Assembly (NCBI RefSeq): GCF_900188245.1
Contig: NZ_FZOK01000001.1
Location: forward strand, 124,001 to 188,000
DNA length: 64,000 nucleotides
DNA from: Belliella buryatensis
GTDB taxonomy: Bacteria > Bacteroidota > Bacteroidia > Cytophagales > Cyclobacteriaceae
Reading direction: 5' to 3'
The notes beneath the pieces were generated by a model, which searched no databases, was not told the origin of the DNA, and was given only the letters and a program-made list of their open reading frames with translations. Shown piece after piece: positions 26,279-35,758 of the stretch; positions within the stretch are counted from its first letter, which is position 1; every line of letters begins with the position of its first letter. The translations under genes and the position numbers were made by a program.

Positions 26279-28270
26279 TTAATCAAATAACGGCCAAGAT
26301 ATCCCCACGTCTAACAAACCTTTTAGCCCAGTATAGTCTGGAGTTACAAAATACCCCGGCACTGAAAGTAAGTTATCATTTACATGATTATATCTCAATA
26401 AAATTCTAGTTCTATTGATCCTTGCATTTAAAAAAAAGTCAAAAACTGGATAGCCTGCTACTCCAAATCTTTGTTGTTGCAAGTCTTGTAAATAAAATTG
26501 TTGCATTGCTGGACTGTAAGCATCTGCAAAATACTCACTTCTGTAACGAACATCTATCCCTATTTGAATAAATAGATTTTCGTTGAACATTGGACTATCA
26601 AAGTAGATCCTGCTATTGGCAAAAATCTCTGGAATTCTAAAATTATCAGCGCCATCACCAGTGATTAGAGTGTAATATGCTTCGGTTTCCCAAAACAGCT
26701 TACCTCCAACGTTGAAGCTTGTTTTTACACCAGGGATCAACATAAAAGCATCGCCAGATGATTGTGCTGCTTGTTGGTTTTCATCGAAAAAGACATAATT
26801 ACTAACCCTATTTATAGTAAGGTTTGGTCTAATGCTCCAGCGTTTAAAATCAGCTTTGATTACACCTTGAACCTGATCCAAACCAATATTTGAGAATCTA
26901 TTGCTCCAACGATGATGATTACCTCTGTAGAGCATCTGCATGGCTGTAGGTTTGTACAATGCCTTGGTATATGTAGCTTCTAAGAAAGGAGAAATAAACT
27001 TTCCATTGATTCTAAATGCACTTGGAATCAAATACTCTCCTTCTGCTTCAAACCTCCAGTTTTCATTAATTTCACCTCGTAGTGCCCCCCCAATTGAAAG
27101 TTCATCAAATCCATAGGGGTCAACTTGAAAATTACCTTTCATTCTACCAGTTCTAAACTTTGCGAATGCATTATAATAAAGCGGTCCTATATCGCCTTTG
27201 AACCCCATTTCATTTCTCCATTCAGAAAAATGATTGTAATTGATCGTACTATCTAGTCTGTTGAACCTCTCTGGATTATATAAATCAAAGAAATTACTAG
27301 AAGGACTAGAAAGTGCAGACTTAAAAGTTACATCTTGTTTCCTTTTATCAAAAACATGGTAAACTTGCCATCCTTTGAGTAGCTCATACTCGTGATAAAG
27401 ATGGTAATCTTGTCTTAAATCTATAGCACTAGCATCTCTCAACCATACTTTTGCATCTTCATAGGTAAAATACAAAGATGTACTATCCACGGAAGGAGGA
27501 ATAATACCTCCTTGCTCTGCTACCACATGTCTAGTCCTAGAAAAATTTGCTAATAACAAATATTTATCATTATCGGATTTATAGCTAGTCTGGAAAACAT
27601 AAGCATTTTTGACCGTCTGATTATCATCTCTTCGATTAGGGTTAAGGACTTTTCTGGCTCTAATGGTATTGAGCGTAAAACCCACATTCCATTTGGGAGT
27701 GACATTTCTGGCAAACTCCAAGTCCATCATATTTCTGTTTCCACCTCCAAAAAATAACTCCATATTGGTAAACGGGGATTTAGTATCGTAATACTTGATA
27801 CTATCTGGGGATTGGTGATATAGATCATATGCGTGAAAACCAGAAGTAGTACCTATCATCACTGGCGCTTGATAAAAAACAGATTGGGCCGCCGTTCCTA
27901 TATTCCCTAAATCCTGATATTTCCAACCCGACTTTGCTACTGGTTCGTAATAATGGAAATTATTGAGTAAGGTATCCAATTCATGCTTTTTGAGACGATT
28001 TCTTTTGATGTCTCTTTCAAAAAAATACAGCGTGGTTTTTGGCCCGAAAACCATTTGGGTAGAATCATCAATAAGTTTTCTTCTTCCTCCTTGCTGATCT
28101 TCACCTTCTTGTCTTGTAGTTCCTTCATTGCCGGTCTGTCTTTGATCTGGCTGAATCTCTCTGCCAACTTGTGTCACTGGTGGGATACGAGTTGGTCTTT
28201 GAGCAAACACTTCCATTGCCGAAGACAGTAAAAAGAGTATGAAAACTGTAGAAAATAATCTTAAACTCAC
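26279..28270 (-). CDS. Putative outer-membrane porin (Porin_10 family)
   Basis: 663 residues. Signal peptide (ending SSAMEVFAQ), then a Gln/Gly/Arg-rich linker (about 25-65) and a long series of alternating strands ending in an aromatic C-terminus (ISWPLFD), as expected of an outer-membrane barrel. 'NLSRT', 'FFGGGNRNMMDLEFARNV' and the overall length match the 'putative porin' family of Bacteroidota. Start codon is GTG, overlapping the lpxK stop (GTGA), so translation is probably coupled to lpxK. Confidence 0.82.
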   Translation of the reverse strand: MSLRLFSTVFILFLLSSAMEVFAQRPTRIPPVTQVGREIQPDQRQTGNEGTTRQEGEDQQGGRRKLIDDSTQMVFGPKTTLYFFERDIKRNRLKKHELDTLLNNFHYYEPVAKSGWKYQDLGNIGTAAQSVFYQAPVMIGTTSGFHAYDLYHQSPDSIKYYDTKSPFTNMELFFGGGNRNMMDLEFARNVTPKWNVGFTLNTIRARKVLNPNRRDDNQTVKNAYVFQTSYKSDNDKYLLLANFSRTRHVVAEQGGIIPPSVDSTSLYFTYEDAKVWLRDASAIDLRQDYHLYHEYELLKGWQVYHVFDKRKQDVTFKSALSSPSSNFFDLYNPERFNRLDSTINYNHFSEWRNEMGFKGDIGPLYYNAFAKFRTGRMKGNFQVDPYGFDELSIGGALRGEINENWRFEAEGEYLIPSAFRINGKFISPFLEATYTKALYKPTAMQMLYRGNHHRWSNRFSNIGLDQVQGVIKADFKRWSIRPNLTINRVSNYVFFDENQQAAQSSGDAFMLIPGVKTSFNVGGKLFWETEAYYTLITGDGADNFRIPEIFANSRIYFDSPMFNENLFIQIGIDVRYRSEYFADAYSPAMQQFYLQDLQQQRFGVAGYPVFDFFLNARINRTRILLRYNHVNDNLLSVPGYFVTPDYTGLKGLLDVGISWPLFD

Positions 28271-29319
28271 TCGCTATATCCTTTTTCTTTGATAATTTGA
28301 AGAATCGATTCTTTGATAAAATTGGCATCTTCGATATCCATATTTATCTCCACCGGCATGGCAAAAATCGGAATTTCTGCCAAATAATCACGAAAGATAG
28401 AAGCTTTAAGTTTAACTGCATCTTTTTCAGTCGTTAAAATACCTGAATCCTCGACCTCATTACACTTGTATACGATCTCTTTCACATCTTCTACCTTGTA
28501 ATGGTGGTGATCTGAGTATGAAAAATGGAAGGGTACCTGATACAACTTCTCTACTTCTTTTTTGAAAAGCTGATCATTTGCTATTCCAGATACTAGTACA
28601 AAGTTTTGAGGAATTGGTAGCTGATCGTCCAATACATTTTGAAGTTGTCCATATTTTAAGCCCACAAAAAAAATCTTAGCTCTTTGATTATAATTCCTAA
28701 TCTTCCTGTGGTATGTTGCTTTCGTGATTTTATCTAAAGCATCAGGACATTTGGTTACAATGATTATATCAGCTCTGGAAGCTCCTCCTTTAGCCTCTCT
28801 TAAAGTTCCCAATGGCACAACTCGATCTTCGAAAAAAGGCCTTTGGAATGTCGTCAACATGATATTTAAATCTCCCTTTACATAGCGATGTTGGAAGGCA
28901 TCATCTAGCAAAACTACTTCTGTTTCAGGTCTTTCTGCAATTATCTGTGGAATGGCCATGACTCTGTCTTCTCCTACCGCTACAGATATTTTATCTTTGA
29001 ACTTCCCAAAAATCTGAAAAGGCTCATCTCCTAGCTGATTTGCATCGCTACTATCATTAGCCAGAAAAAACCCACTAGTCTTTCTACCATAACCTCTACT
29101 CAGTGTAGCCACTTTAAAATCGTCCGCAAGCATTCTTATCAAAAACTCAGTAAATGGAGTTTTTCCTGTACCTCCCAAACTCAAGTTTCCAACCACTATG
29201 GTAGGGATATCAAAATTGATTGATTTTTTATGGCCTATATCAAATAAGTAATTTCTTAAGCTCGTAGCAGCATCATACAGGAGCGAAAAAGGGAAAAGTA
29301 AAGGTTCAAACCAACGCAT
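28267..29319 (-). CDS. lpxK: Tetraacyldisaccharide 4'-kinase LpxK
   Basis: 350 residues from the ATG at 29319 (MRWFEPLLFPFSLLYD), chosen because LpxK proteins begin this way; an upstream in-frame ATG at 29349 would run toward the divergent gene. Walker A is GNLSLGGTGKTP, followed by 'LSRGYGRKTSG' and 'LLDDAFQHRYV'. The N-terminal hydrophobic stretch anchors it to the inner membrane. It phosphorylates the 4' position of the lipid A disaccharide. Overlaps the downstream porin gene by 4 nt. Confidence 0.93.
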   Translation of the reverse strand: MRWFEPLLFPFSLLYDAATSLRNYLFDIGHKKSINFDIPTIVVGNLSLGGTGKTPFTEFLIRMLADDFKVATLSRGYGRKTSGFFLANDSSDANQLGDEPFQIFGKFKDKISVAVGEDRVMAIPQIIAERPETEVVLLDDAFQHRYVKGDLNIMLTTFQRPFFEDRVVPLGTLREAKGGASRADIIIVTKCPDALDKITKATYHRKIRNYNQRAKIFFVGLKYGQLQNVLDDQLPIPQNFVLVSGIANDQLFKKEVEKLYQVPFHFSYSDHHHYKVEDVKEIVYKCNEVEDSGILTTEKDAVKLKASIFRDYLAEIPIFAMPVEINMDIEDANFIKESILQIIKEKGYSE

Positions 29320-29364
29320 TGGGTAATTTTGATTAATTTTGATCAACAAATTAATACAAAATCT

Positions 29365-30465
29365 ATGGTTTATACGATTAGAGAAGTTGTTTCTTTTTTA
29401 GATAGCATCGCACCTCCTGCTTATCAGGAATCTTATGACAATGCTCAACTCATCACTGGAGATCCCAATACAAAGGTAAAAGGAATCCTATGCTCGCTTG
29501 ACGCAACAGAAGCGGTAGTAGATGAAGCCATTTCTTTGGGATGTAACCTTATAGTAGCACATCACCCTATTGTGTTCAAAGGACTTAAGAGTTTCACAGG
29601 TAAAAATTATGTAGAAAGAACCATTATCAAAGCGATAAAGAATGACATCGGCATTTTTGCGATTCATACCAATCTTGATCATGTAGCGCATGGTGTTAAT
29701 AAAAAAATCGCTGACAAAATTGGATTGAAAAACACAAAAATTCTTTCTCCAAAAAAGGGGATTTTAAATAAGCTGAGCACTTTCGTACCTTCAGCAGCTG
29801 TGGAACAAGTCATGACAGCATTGTTTGATGCAGGTGCAGGTAAAATCGGAGATTATAGTGGATGCAGCTTCATGAGTGAAGGATCGGGAACATTTACTCC
29901 TTCAGAAAAAGCCAATCCAACTATTGGAAAAAGAAACAAACCAGAAAAAGCATTAGAAACAAAAATTGAGGTTATGTTCCCCTCTTTTTTGGAGAGCCAA
30001 ATCATAACGGCATTAAAAAATGCCCACCCATATGAAGAAGTCGCTTATTACATCCATCAATTAGAAAATGAGAATCAAGAAGTAGGTGCTGGTATGGTCG
30101 GTGAGTTATCAACCGCTCTAGACGAAAAAGATTTCCTGGCACACCTAAAATCTAGCATGAACTTACAGGTAATCAAACATACCACACTGATCAACAAACC
30201 AATCAAGAAAGTCGCAATATGTGGTGGAGCTGGTATATTTTTATTAAATGCAGCAAAAAAATCAAGGGCTGAAATCTTTATTACAGCTGATGTAAAATAC
30301 CACGAATTCTTTGATGCTGATAATCAAATAGTTATTTGCGACATCGGACATTATGAAAGTGAAATATTTACAAAAGAATTATTATTGGAGCTTTTGTCAC
30401 AAAAATTCACTAATATTGCACTCTATTTTACAAAAATAGTTACTAATCCCATAACTTACCTATAG
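29365..30465 (+). CDS. Nif3-like dinuclear metal centre hexameric protein
   Basis: 366 residues from the ATG at 29365 (MVYTIREVVSFLDSIAPP); the frame extends upstream but that part overlaps the promoter region shared with lpxK. Metal ligands are in 'LIVAHHPIVF', 'IFAIHTNLDH' and, near the end, 'ITADVKYHEF' and 'CDIGHYESE'. An inserted PII-like domain (about 135-240) separates the halves. Two TAATTTTG boxes (29324-29331 and 29334-29341) lie just upstream. The next gene, a zinc-ribbon protein, begins 3 nt later; the pairing is common in this phylum. Confidence 0.9.
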   Translation: MVYTIREVVSFLDSIAPPAYQESYDNAQLITGDPNTKVKGILCSLDATEAVVDEAISLGCNLIVAHHPIVFKGLKSFTGKNYVERTIIKAIKNDIGIFAIHTNLDHVAHGVNKKIADKIGLKNTKILSPKKGILNKLSTFVPSAAVEQVMTALFDAGAGKIGDYSGCSFMSEGSGTFTPSEKANPTIGKRNKPEKALETKIEVMFPSFLESQIITALKNAHPYEEVAYYIHQLENENQEVGAGMVGELSTALDEKDFLAHLKSSMNLQVIKHTTLINKPIKKVAICGGAGIFLLNAAKKSRAEIFITADVKYHEFFDADNQIVICDIGHYESEIFTKELLLELLSQKFTNIALYFTKIVTNPITYL

Positions 30466-30468
30466 TAC

Positions 30469-31236
30469 ATGGAAAGTACCGTTGCACAGAAACTTGAAGC
30501 ACTACATAACCTTCAAAAGATTGATTCCCGCCTTGATGCCATTGTTAAAGTTAGAGGAGCCCTACCTGAAGAAGTTCAAGATTTAGAAGATGAAATCGCT
30601 GGTTATGAAACCAGAATCGATAAATTCAATGCTGATATTCAGTCCCTTGAGGATGATATCAAAAAGCATAAAGAAAACATCAAAGAATCTGAAAAACTGA
30701 TCAAGAAGTATCAGGAACAACAGATGAACGTCAGAAATAACAGAGAGTATGACGCCATCACTAAAGAACTAGAACTTCAGGATCTAGAAATCCAAGTTTC
30801 AAAAAAGAAAATTGGAGAAGCTCAGGTAAAAATCGAGACGAAGAAAGCTGATCTTGAAGAGTTAAAAGAAGTCGTAAAAGACAGGAACAAAGACCTTGAC
30901 AATAAAAAAGGTGAGCTAGATAATATCGTAGCTGAAAGTGAAGCTGAAGAAGCAAAGCTTGGAGCTGATAGAGAAAAAGCTGTTAAGAAAATCGAAGACA
31001 GATTAATCAAGTCTTACACCAAAATCAGAGCTAATGCCAAAAATGGACTAGCTGTGGTACTTGTCAAAAGAGGCGCTTGCGGTGGTTGCTTCAATGTAGT
31101 CCCTCCTCAGAGACAAGCAGATATCAGAGAGCAAAAGAAACTGATAGTGTGTGAACACTGCGGTAGAATTTTTTCTGGTGTTGAAGATGAAATAGAAGAA
31201 GAAGCTCCAAAGAAAAAAAGAGGCGCTAAAGCATAA
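30469..31236 (+). CDS. Coiled-coil protein with C-terminal C4 zinc ribbon
   Basis: 255 residues: a long coiled coil (about 15-190, rich in Lys/Glu/Asp heptads) and a C-terminal zinc ribbon with CGGC and CEHC pairs, ending in a short basic tail (KKKRGAKA). This is the zf-RING_7/YbiI-like family, thought to bind nucleic acid. Start ATG at 30469 follows the Nif3 gene by 3 nt, so they form an operon. No catalytic motif is seen. Confidence 0.88.
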   Translation: MESTVAQKLEALHNLQKIDSRLDAIVKVRGALPEEVQDLEDEIAGYETRIDKFNADIQSLEDDIKKHKENIKESEKLIKKYQEQQMNVRNNREYDAITKELELQDLEIQVSKKKIGEAQVKIETKKADLEELKEVVKDRNKDLDNKKGELDNIVAESEAEEAKLGADREKAVKKIEDRLIKSYTKIRANAKNGLAVVLVKRGACGGCFNVVPPQRQADIREQKKLIVCEHCGRIFSGVEDEIEEEAPKKKRGAKA

Positions 31237-31241
31237 ATTTT

Positions 31242-31270
31242 AAAGACCCGATCATTCGGGTCTTTTTTTT
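31242..31270 (+). terminator. Terminator of Nif3/zinc-ribbon operon
   Basis: Stem AAAGACCCGA / TCGGGTCTTT with a 4-nt loop and a T8 run, 5 nt past the stop codon. Confidence 0.88.
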
Positions 31271-31348
31271 GCTGTATTATTTTTGGAAGTTTACTAATAC
31301 TAAAACCTTTATCTTGACTTATCAGTTTAATTTTCATAGATTTCGATT

Positions 31349-31765
31349 ATGAAAAATTTATTTCTGACAATTTTATTCTTTTACATCTTTACTTCGGTTT
31401 TCTCTAAAAACCCGAATGAAAAAACCTTTTTAATCTTATTTGACAAATCAGAGTTAAAATTGAATAAAACTAGTCCTGAATATATTGAGCTCAGTTTGAT
31501 GAATATTTTTCAAACCAAATCTTATTCAGGTAACTCCGACGCTGCTATCTTAGTAAAAACAAGCCATCAACAAATTGATAAGTGTATGATTGGTGATTTT
31601 ATTATCAGAATCAACCAAGAAAAAATAGCTACACTAGATGAAGTTGCTTTCCAGATTATTGACCTTGATGAATCAAAAGACATTTATCAAAAATTGCTAG
31701 CAAATCTCGAGGATAAAAACCAAAAGTCTAAAAAATCCAATAAATTTTTTAAGTCCAATCCTTAA
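31349..31765 (+). CDS. Hypothetical exported protein
   Basis: 138 residues, unrecognised. A signal peptide is likely (MKNLFLTILFFYIFTSVFS), followed by a Lys/Asn-rich mixed region and a Lys/Ser/Asn tail. 'KCMIGDFIIRINQEKIATLDEVAFQI' vaguely recalls a PDZ-type strand pattern (GDxIxxINxxxI), so a degenerate PDZ-like fold is possible. The 3' end overlaps the convergent phosphatase gene by 17 nt. Confidence 0.5.
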   Translation: MKNLFLTILFFYIFTSVFSKNPNEKTFLILFDKSELKLNKTSPEYIELSLMNIFQTKSYSGNSDAAILVKTSHQQIDKCMIGDFIIRINQEKIATLDEVAFQIIDLDESKDIYQKLLANLEDKNQKSKKSNKFFKSNP

Positions 31766-32372
31766 GGTGTTCGCCTGAGTTGTATTTGATAATTTTAAAA
31801 ACCCCCGAATCATCTAAGTTTAATTCATAGAGACCTAGATTTTGGTGTTTGAATTGATCCATATACCTCAAGTCATAATTCATCAGCAAACTCAGTAATA
31901 CTCTCATTGCCCTACCATGCATACAAATTAAAATGATTTTGTGATCTTGGTTCAAAATACGATCAATTCCAATTTTTAATCTTTTCGCCACAGTATTGGG
32001 GCTTTCACCACCAGCAATCGCGTAATCTAGATCACCATTACTCCACCTCTCTAGCATATGAAGATAGTATTCATTCTCTTCATGAGTCATAGGCAGACCT
32101 TCATATTTTCCCCAGCTAATTTCATTCAATTCAGAAATCGATTCATTTGGAATCCCAAGATCTATGAAGCCTTGAAGAGACTGTCTTGTACGCCGTAACC
32201 CAGTATAAAACACTTTTTCAAATGCAACATGCTTATATGCTTCAAAAAATGCTTTTGCCTGTTTAATTCCATTGCTATTCAAAGGCGCATCAATACCACT
32301 ACCTTGAACTACACCTTTTAGATTATAATCTGTCTGTCCATGACGGACTAGATATATTTTTTTACTTAACAA
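31749..32372 (-). CDS. Histidine phosphatase family protein
   Basis: 207 residues of the phosphoglycerate-mutase-like superfamily. The phosphorylated His is in LVRHGQTDYN; the second Arg is in 'GLRRTRQSLQ', Glu in 'EISWGKYEG' and the second His in 'ICMHGRAMR'. Start is TTG at 32372 (TTGTTAAGTAAAAAAATA); no ATG lies upstream in frame before the motif. No signal peptide. Substrate unknown. Confidence 0.85.
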   Translation of the reverse strand: MLSKKIYLVRHGQTDYNLKGVVQGSGIDAPLNSNGIKQAKAFFEAYKHVAFEKVFYTGLRRTRQSLQGFIDLGIPNESISELNEISWGKYEGLPMTHEENEYYLHMLERWSNGDLDYAIAGGESPNTVAKRLKIGIDRILNQDHKIILICMHGRAMRVLLSLLMNYDLRYMDQFKHQNLGLYELNLDDSGVFKIIKYNSGEHLKDWT

Positions 32373-32425
32373 GATTCTCTATTTTTGTTCTGGACTTCAA
32401 ATAAAAAGCTTTTATACTAGAATTC

Positions 32426-32848
32426 ATGATCTTTCCTCGAAACCTAAGTCTTGAAACCCTTAATAATTGGGGAATTAATACCATGACAGATTTTTTAGAT
32501 ATTCAGTTCACAAAAATTGGTGAAGATTTCCTTGAAGCTACTATGCCTGTAAATTCTAGAACCAAACAGCCCTTAGGCCTGTTACATGGAGGAGCAAATG
32601 TAGTCCTAGCAGAAACATTAGGAAGTGTAGCTGCCACCTTAACCATAGATAAAGAAAAACAATACTGTGTAGGTTTAGAAATCAACGCTAATCACATTAA
32701 AGCTGTTAGAGATGGTATGGTTAGAGGGATTACGAAGCCTATTCACTTGGGTAAAAAAACCCAAATTTGGGAGATAAAAATTTATACAGAATCTGGTGAT
32801 TTGAGTTGTATTAGCAGAATCACTATGGCTGTCATCGATAAAAAATAA
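32426..32848 (+). CDS. menI: Hotdog-fold thioesterase, probable DHNA-CoA thioesterase (MenI)
   Basis: 140 residues of the hotdog fold. 'GLLHGGANVVLAETLGSVAA' carries the catalytic Glu on the central helix and is close to MenI/YdiI. MenI releases 1,4-dihydroxy-2-naphthoate from its CoA thioester. The start of menF is 2 nt after the stop and menD follows, so the context supports menaquinone synthesis rather than a phenylacetate or general thioesterase. A -7-like TATTTTTG is at 32380-32387. Confidence 0.85.
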   Translation: MIFPRNLSLETLNNWGINTMTDFLDIQFTKIGEDFLEATMPVNSRTKQPLGLLHGGANVVLAETLGSVAATLTIDKEKQYCVGLEINANHIKAVRDGMVRGITKPIHLGKKTQIWEIKIYTESGDLSCISRITMAVIDKK

Positions 32849-32850
32849 TC

Positions 32851-34059
32851 ATGCAGGTTGCATTAGATCAAGATACCATAAGTCTAGAACGCTGTCTAGA
32901 ACAGCTTTTTGCTGAGCTAATTGAAAATGGACATCAGTTTGCAGTTTGGAGAAAACCAAAATCCCAATTTTTACAAATCCTGATTGATAAAACTGGTAAA
33001 ACCAAGCGTATCTCTCCTCACTTGGAAGAGCTTAGAGCGGGTTTCATTATTCATCCCTTTGTAGATCAAAAAGATAAGAAAGCTTATTACCTTGAAGCTA
33101 GTGAATATATCAAACTAGATCTCAATGCACCAATTGAAACACAACTTTCAAGTTTAACAGCTATTGATAAAAAAAATAATGAAGCTAAATCTATCATTAA
33201 TCAATTTTTCCTGAAAAGGACCGCCACAAGGGAAGCAGTCAACAAAAACTTTGAATGCAGTAAAATTGAATTTATTAACCTAGTGAATAAGGGAGTTCAA
33301 GCTATCAGAGATGGGTACCTGAATAAAATAGTGCCTGCAAAAATGAAAAAGATAGCGCTTCAGAAAAACTTTGACCTTATTCAATCAATCAAAAGTCTTT
33401 TGAACGCTTATCCAAATGCTTTTATTAATTTTTTCCACCTACCCGAAGTTGGAACTTGGATTGGTGCATCTCCAGAAGTATTGATTCAGACCAAAGGTGA
33501 TGAATTCTATACCATGTCCCTAGCAGGCACTCAAAAAGCCCAAGGTGACAATCCGCTAAAAAATGCTGCTTGGACACAGAAAGAAATTGAAGAACAAGCT
33601 TTAGTTTCAAGGTATATTGTTGATTGTTTCAAAAAAATCAGGTTGAGAGAATACCAGGAAATTGGACCTAAGACAGTTTTAGCTGGAAATTTACTTCATC
33701 TTAGATCAGACTTTAAAGTGGATATGGCCACCACTAATTTCCCACAGTTAGGGACAGTTATGCTTGAACTCCTACATCCTACGTCTGCTGTTTGTGGCAT
33801 GCCAAGGCAAGCTGCTTTTGATTTTTTATCTCAACATGAAAATTTAGACCGATCTCTCTTTGCAGGTTTTATTGGACCTGTAAATGTAGAAGGAGAAACA
33901 TCCATTTATGTCAATCTTAGAACAGCACAAATCAAAAATGGTGCTGCCCTACTTTATGCTGGTGCGGGAGTTACCGAAGACTCCGACCCTGAAAAAGAAT
34001 GGGAGGAAACAGAAATGAAATGTGAAATAATCGGCAAACACCTCAACCTCAACAATTAA
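32851..34059 (+). CDS. menF: Isochorismate synthase (MenF)
   Basis: 402 residues, chorismate-binding family. Key C-terminal elements: 'GTWIGASPEVLIQ', 'MSLAGTQKAQ', 'AGNLLHLRSDF', 'LLHPTSAVCGMPR' and 'YAGAGVTEDSDPEKEWEETEMK' (metal-binding Glu). The N-terminal third is more variable. It converts chorismate to isochorismate, the first step to menaquinone. It sits between menI (2 nt) and menD (3 nt). Salicylate or enterobactin roles are unlikely in this context. Confidence 0.92.
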   Translation: MQVALDQDTISLERCLEQLFAELIENGHQFAVWRKPKSQFLQILIDKTGKTKRISPHLEELRAGFIIHPFVDQKDKKAYYLEASEYIKLDLNAPIETQLSSLTAIDKKNNEAKSIINQFFLKRTATREAVNKNFECSKIEFINLVNKGVQAIRDGYLNKIVPAKMKKIALQKNFDLIQSIKSLLNAYPNAFINFFHLPEVGTWIGASPEVLIQTKGDEFYTMSLAGTQKAQGDNPLKNAAWTQKEIEEQALVSRYIVDCFKKIRLREYQEIGPKTVLAGNLLHLRSDFKVDMATTNFPQLGTVMLELLHPTSAVCGMPRQAAFDFLSQHENLDRSLFAGFIGPVNVEGETSIYVNLRTAQIKNGAALLYAGAGVTEDSDPEKEWEETEMKCEIIGKHLNLNN

Positions 34060-34062
34060 GCC

Positions 34063-35736
34063 TTGGTCATCCAACCTATCATCGATCTTGTATCTCTTTG
34101 TGCTCAAAAGGGCATCAAAAATGCCATACTTTCCCCTGGATCAAGGTGCGCACCTATTACCTTGGCCTTTGCTAGACATTCAGAAATAAAGTGCAGAACG
34201 GTATCTGATGAAAGAGCTGCTGCATTTATTGCAATGGGAATGGCTCAACAGTTAAATCAACCTGTGGCTTTGGTCTGTACCTCTGGTTCGGCAGCTTATA
34301 ATTATGCACCTGCTGTGGCAGAGGCCTATTTTCAACAAATCCCTCTCCTTGTCATTACAGCGGATAGACCTGCCGAGTGGATTGACCAATGGGATGGACA
34401 GACCATTCGCCAACCACAAATTTATGGCAAACATGTGAAAGGATCCTTTGACTTCCCGGATGAATTCAGTAAAACAGACAAAGTATGGCATGCCCAGCGC
34501 ATGGTCAATGAGGCTATTAACTTGTCTATTCAATTTCCTGCTGGCCCAGTTCACCTTAATATTCCACTAAGAGAGCCCTTCTATCCAGAAGTAGATGAGC
34601 AATTTGAATTCAAGCCTGTTAAAAATATTGAGGTCTTTGCTTCTGAGTCCTACATTTCTCCAACTCAAGAAACTCAGCTCGAAGAAAAACTTAAAGTATT
34701 TCAAAAAATCCTAATAATTCCTGGCCAGCAAAGACCAGATGCTGAGACTCAAGAATCAATCAACTTACTTGCATCTAGCGGTAAGGCAGTGGTAGTTACT
34801 GATACCATTTCCAATTTGCAATCAGCCCATACTATTTCATTCCACGATCACTTTATTGGCAATTCATCGATTCAGGAACAGCTTCAGCCTGACTTGATTG
34901 TTTCGTTTGGAAATTCGATTATTTCAAAAAGTTTGAAGTTATTTTTAAGAAATAGTACTGCTGCTCATTGGCATGTACAAGATGCTGGGTATAGTCCCGA
35001 TACCTTTCAGTCATTGACTACCGTAATTAATGTTGCCCCTATAAGCTTTTTGAAGTTCTTAAACCTAAAGCTATTACAAAATCAAAAGTATTTCACTCAA
35101 TGGAAGTCTTTGGATAACTTAGTTAAGAAAAGCCTTACTGTTGCTTTGAATAAAGCTGATTTTGGAGAATACAAAGCTATTTCAAAGGTTCTAAATGTGA
35201 CTCCTGATCATGCAAAAATCCATTTGGCCAATAGTATGTCTGTGAGGTATGTAAATTTTCTAGGCTCTCGAAATCAAGAAATTATTTGCAACCGAGGAAC
35301 GAGCGGCATAGATGGAAGTAATAGCACTGCTGTAGGCTGCTCATTCACCACTAAAGATCCAGTGACATTGATTACTGGTGATATGGCCTTCTTCTATGAC
35401 CGAAATGCCTTCTGGCACAATTATTCAACACCAAACCTTAGAATTGTAATCCTTAACAATCATGCAGGTGGGATATTTAGATTAATCGATGGCCCAGCAA
35501 GGCAACCAGAGTTAGAGGAGTTTTTTGAAACCAATCAAGCGTTGACCGCAGAGAATTTGGCCAAGGATTTTGGTTTTGAATACATCGTTGCAAATGATGA
35601 TGAAAGTTTAGAAAAAGGATTGAATGAATTTTACAGCGAATCTATTGCTCCAAAAATCCTCGAAATCATCTCAGAAAGTCCAAAAAATGCTGAAATCTTG
35701 AAAAAGATAAAGGAAATGGTAGCCTCCTCACTGTAA
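34063..35736 (+). CDS. menD: 2-succinyl-5-enolpyruvyl-6-hydroxy-3-cyclohexene-1-carboxylate synthase (MenD)
   Basis: 557 residues of the thiamine diphosphate-dependent MenD family. 'NAILSPGSRCAPITLAF', 'DERAAAFIAMGMA' (cofactor-activating Glu) and 'GDMAFFYDRNAFWH...LNNHAGGIF' (ThDP/Mg site) are present. Start codon is TTG at 34063, which places the protein 3 nt after menF; no upstream ATG is available. It makes SEPHCHC from isochorismate and 2-oxoglutarate. The next men gene (menB or menH) is not here: the neighbouring gene is on the other strand. Confidence 0.94.
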   Translation: MVIQPIIDLVSLCAQKGIKNAILSPGSRCAPITLAFARHSEIKCRTVSDERAAAFIAMGMAQQLNQPVALVCTSGSAAYNYAPAVAEAYFQQIPLLVITADRPAEWIDQWDGQTIRQPQIYGKHVKGSFDFPDEFSKTDKVWHAQRMVNEAINLSIQFPAGPVHLNIPLREPFYPEVDEQFEFKPVKNIEVFASESYISPTQETQLEEKLKVFQKILIIPGQQRPDAETQESINLLASSGKAVVVTDTISNLQSAHTISFHDHFIGNSSIQEQLQPDLIVSFGNSIISKSLKLFLRNSTAAHWHVQDAGYSPDTFQSLTTVINVAPISFLKFLNLKLLQNQKYFTQWKSLDNLVKKSLTVALNKADFGEYKAISKVLNVTPDHAKIHLANSMSVRYVNFLGSRNQEIICNRGTSGIDGSNSTAVGCSFTTKDPVTLITGDMAFFYDRNAFWHNYSTPNLRIVILNNHAGGIFRLIDGPARQPELEEFFETNQALTAENLAKDFGFEYIVANDDESLEKGLNEFYSESIAPKILEIISESPKNAEILKKIKEMVASSL

Positions 35737-35758
35737 GGTATAGCAACCATCCCTTCTT

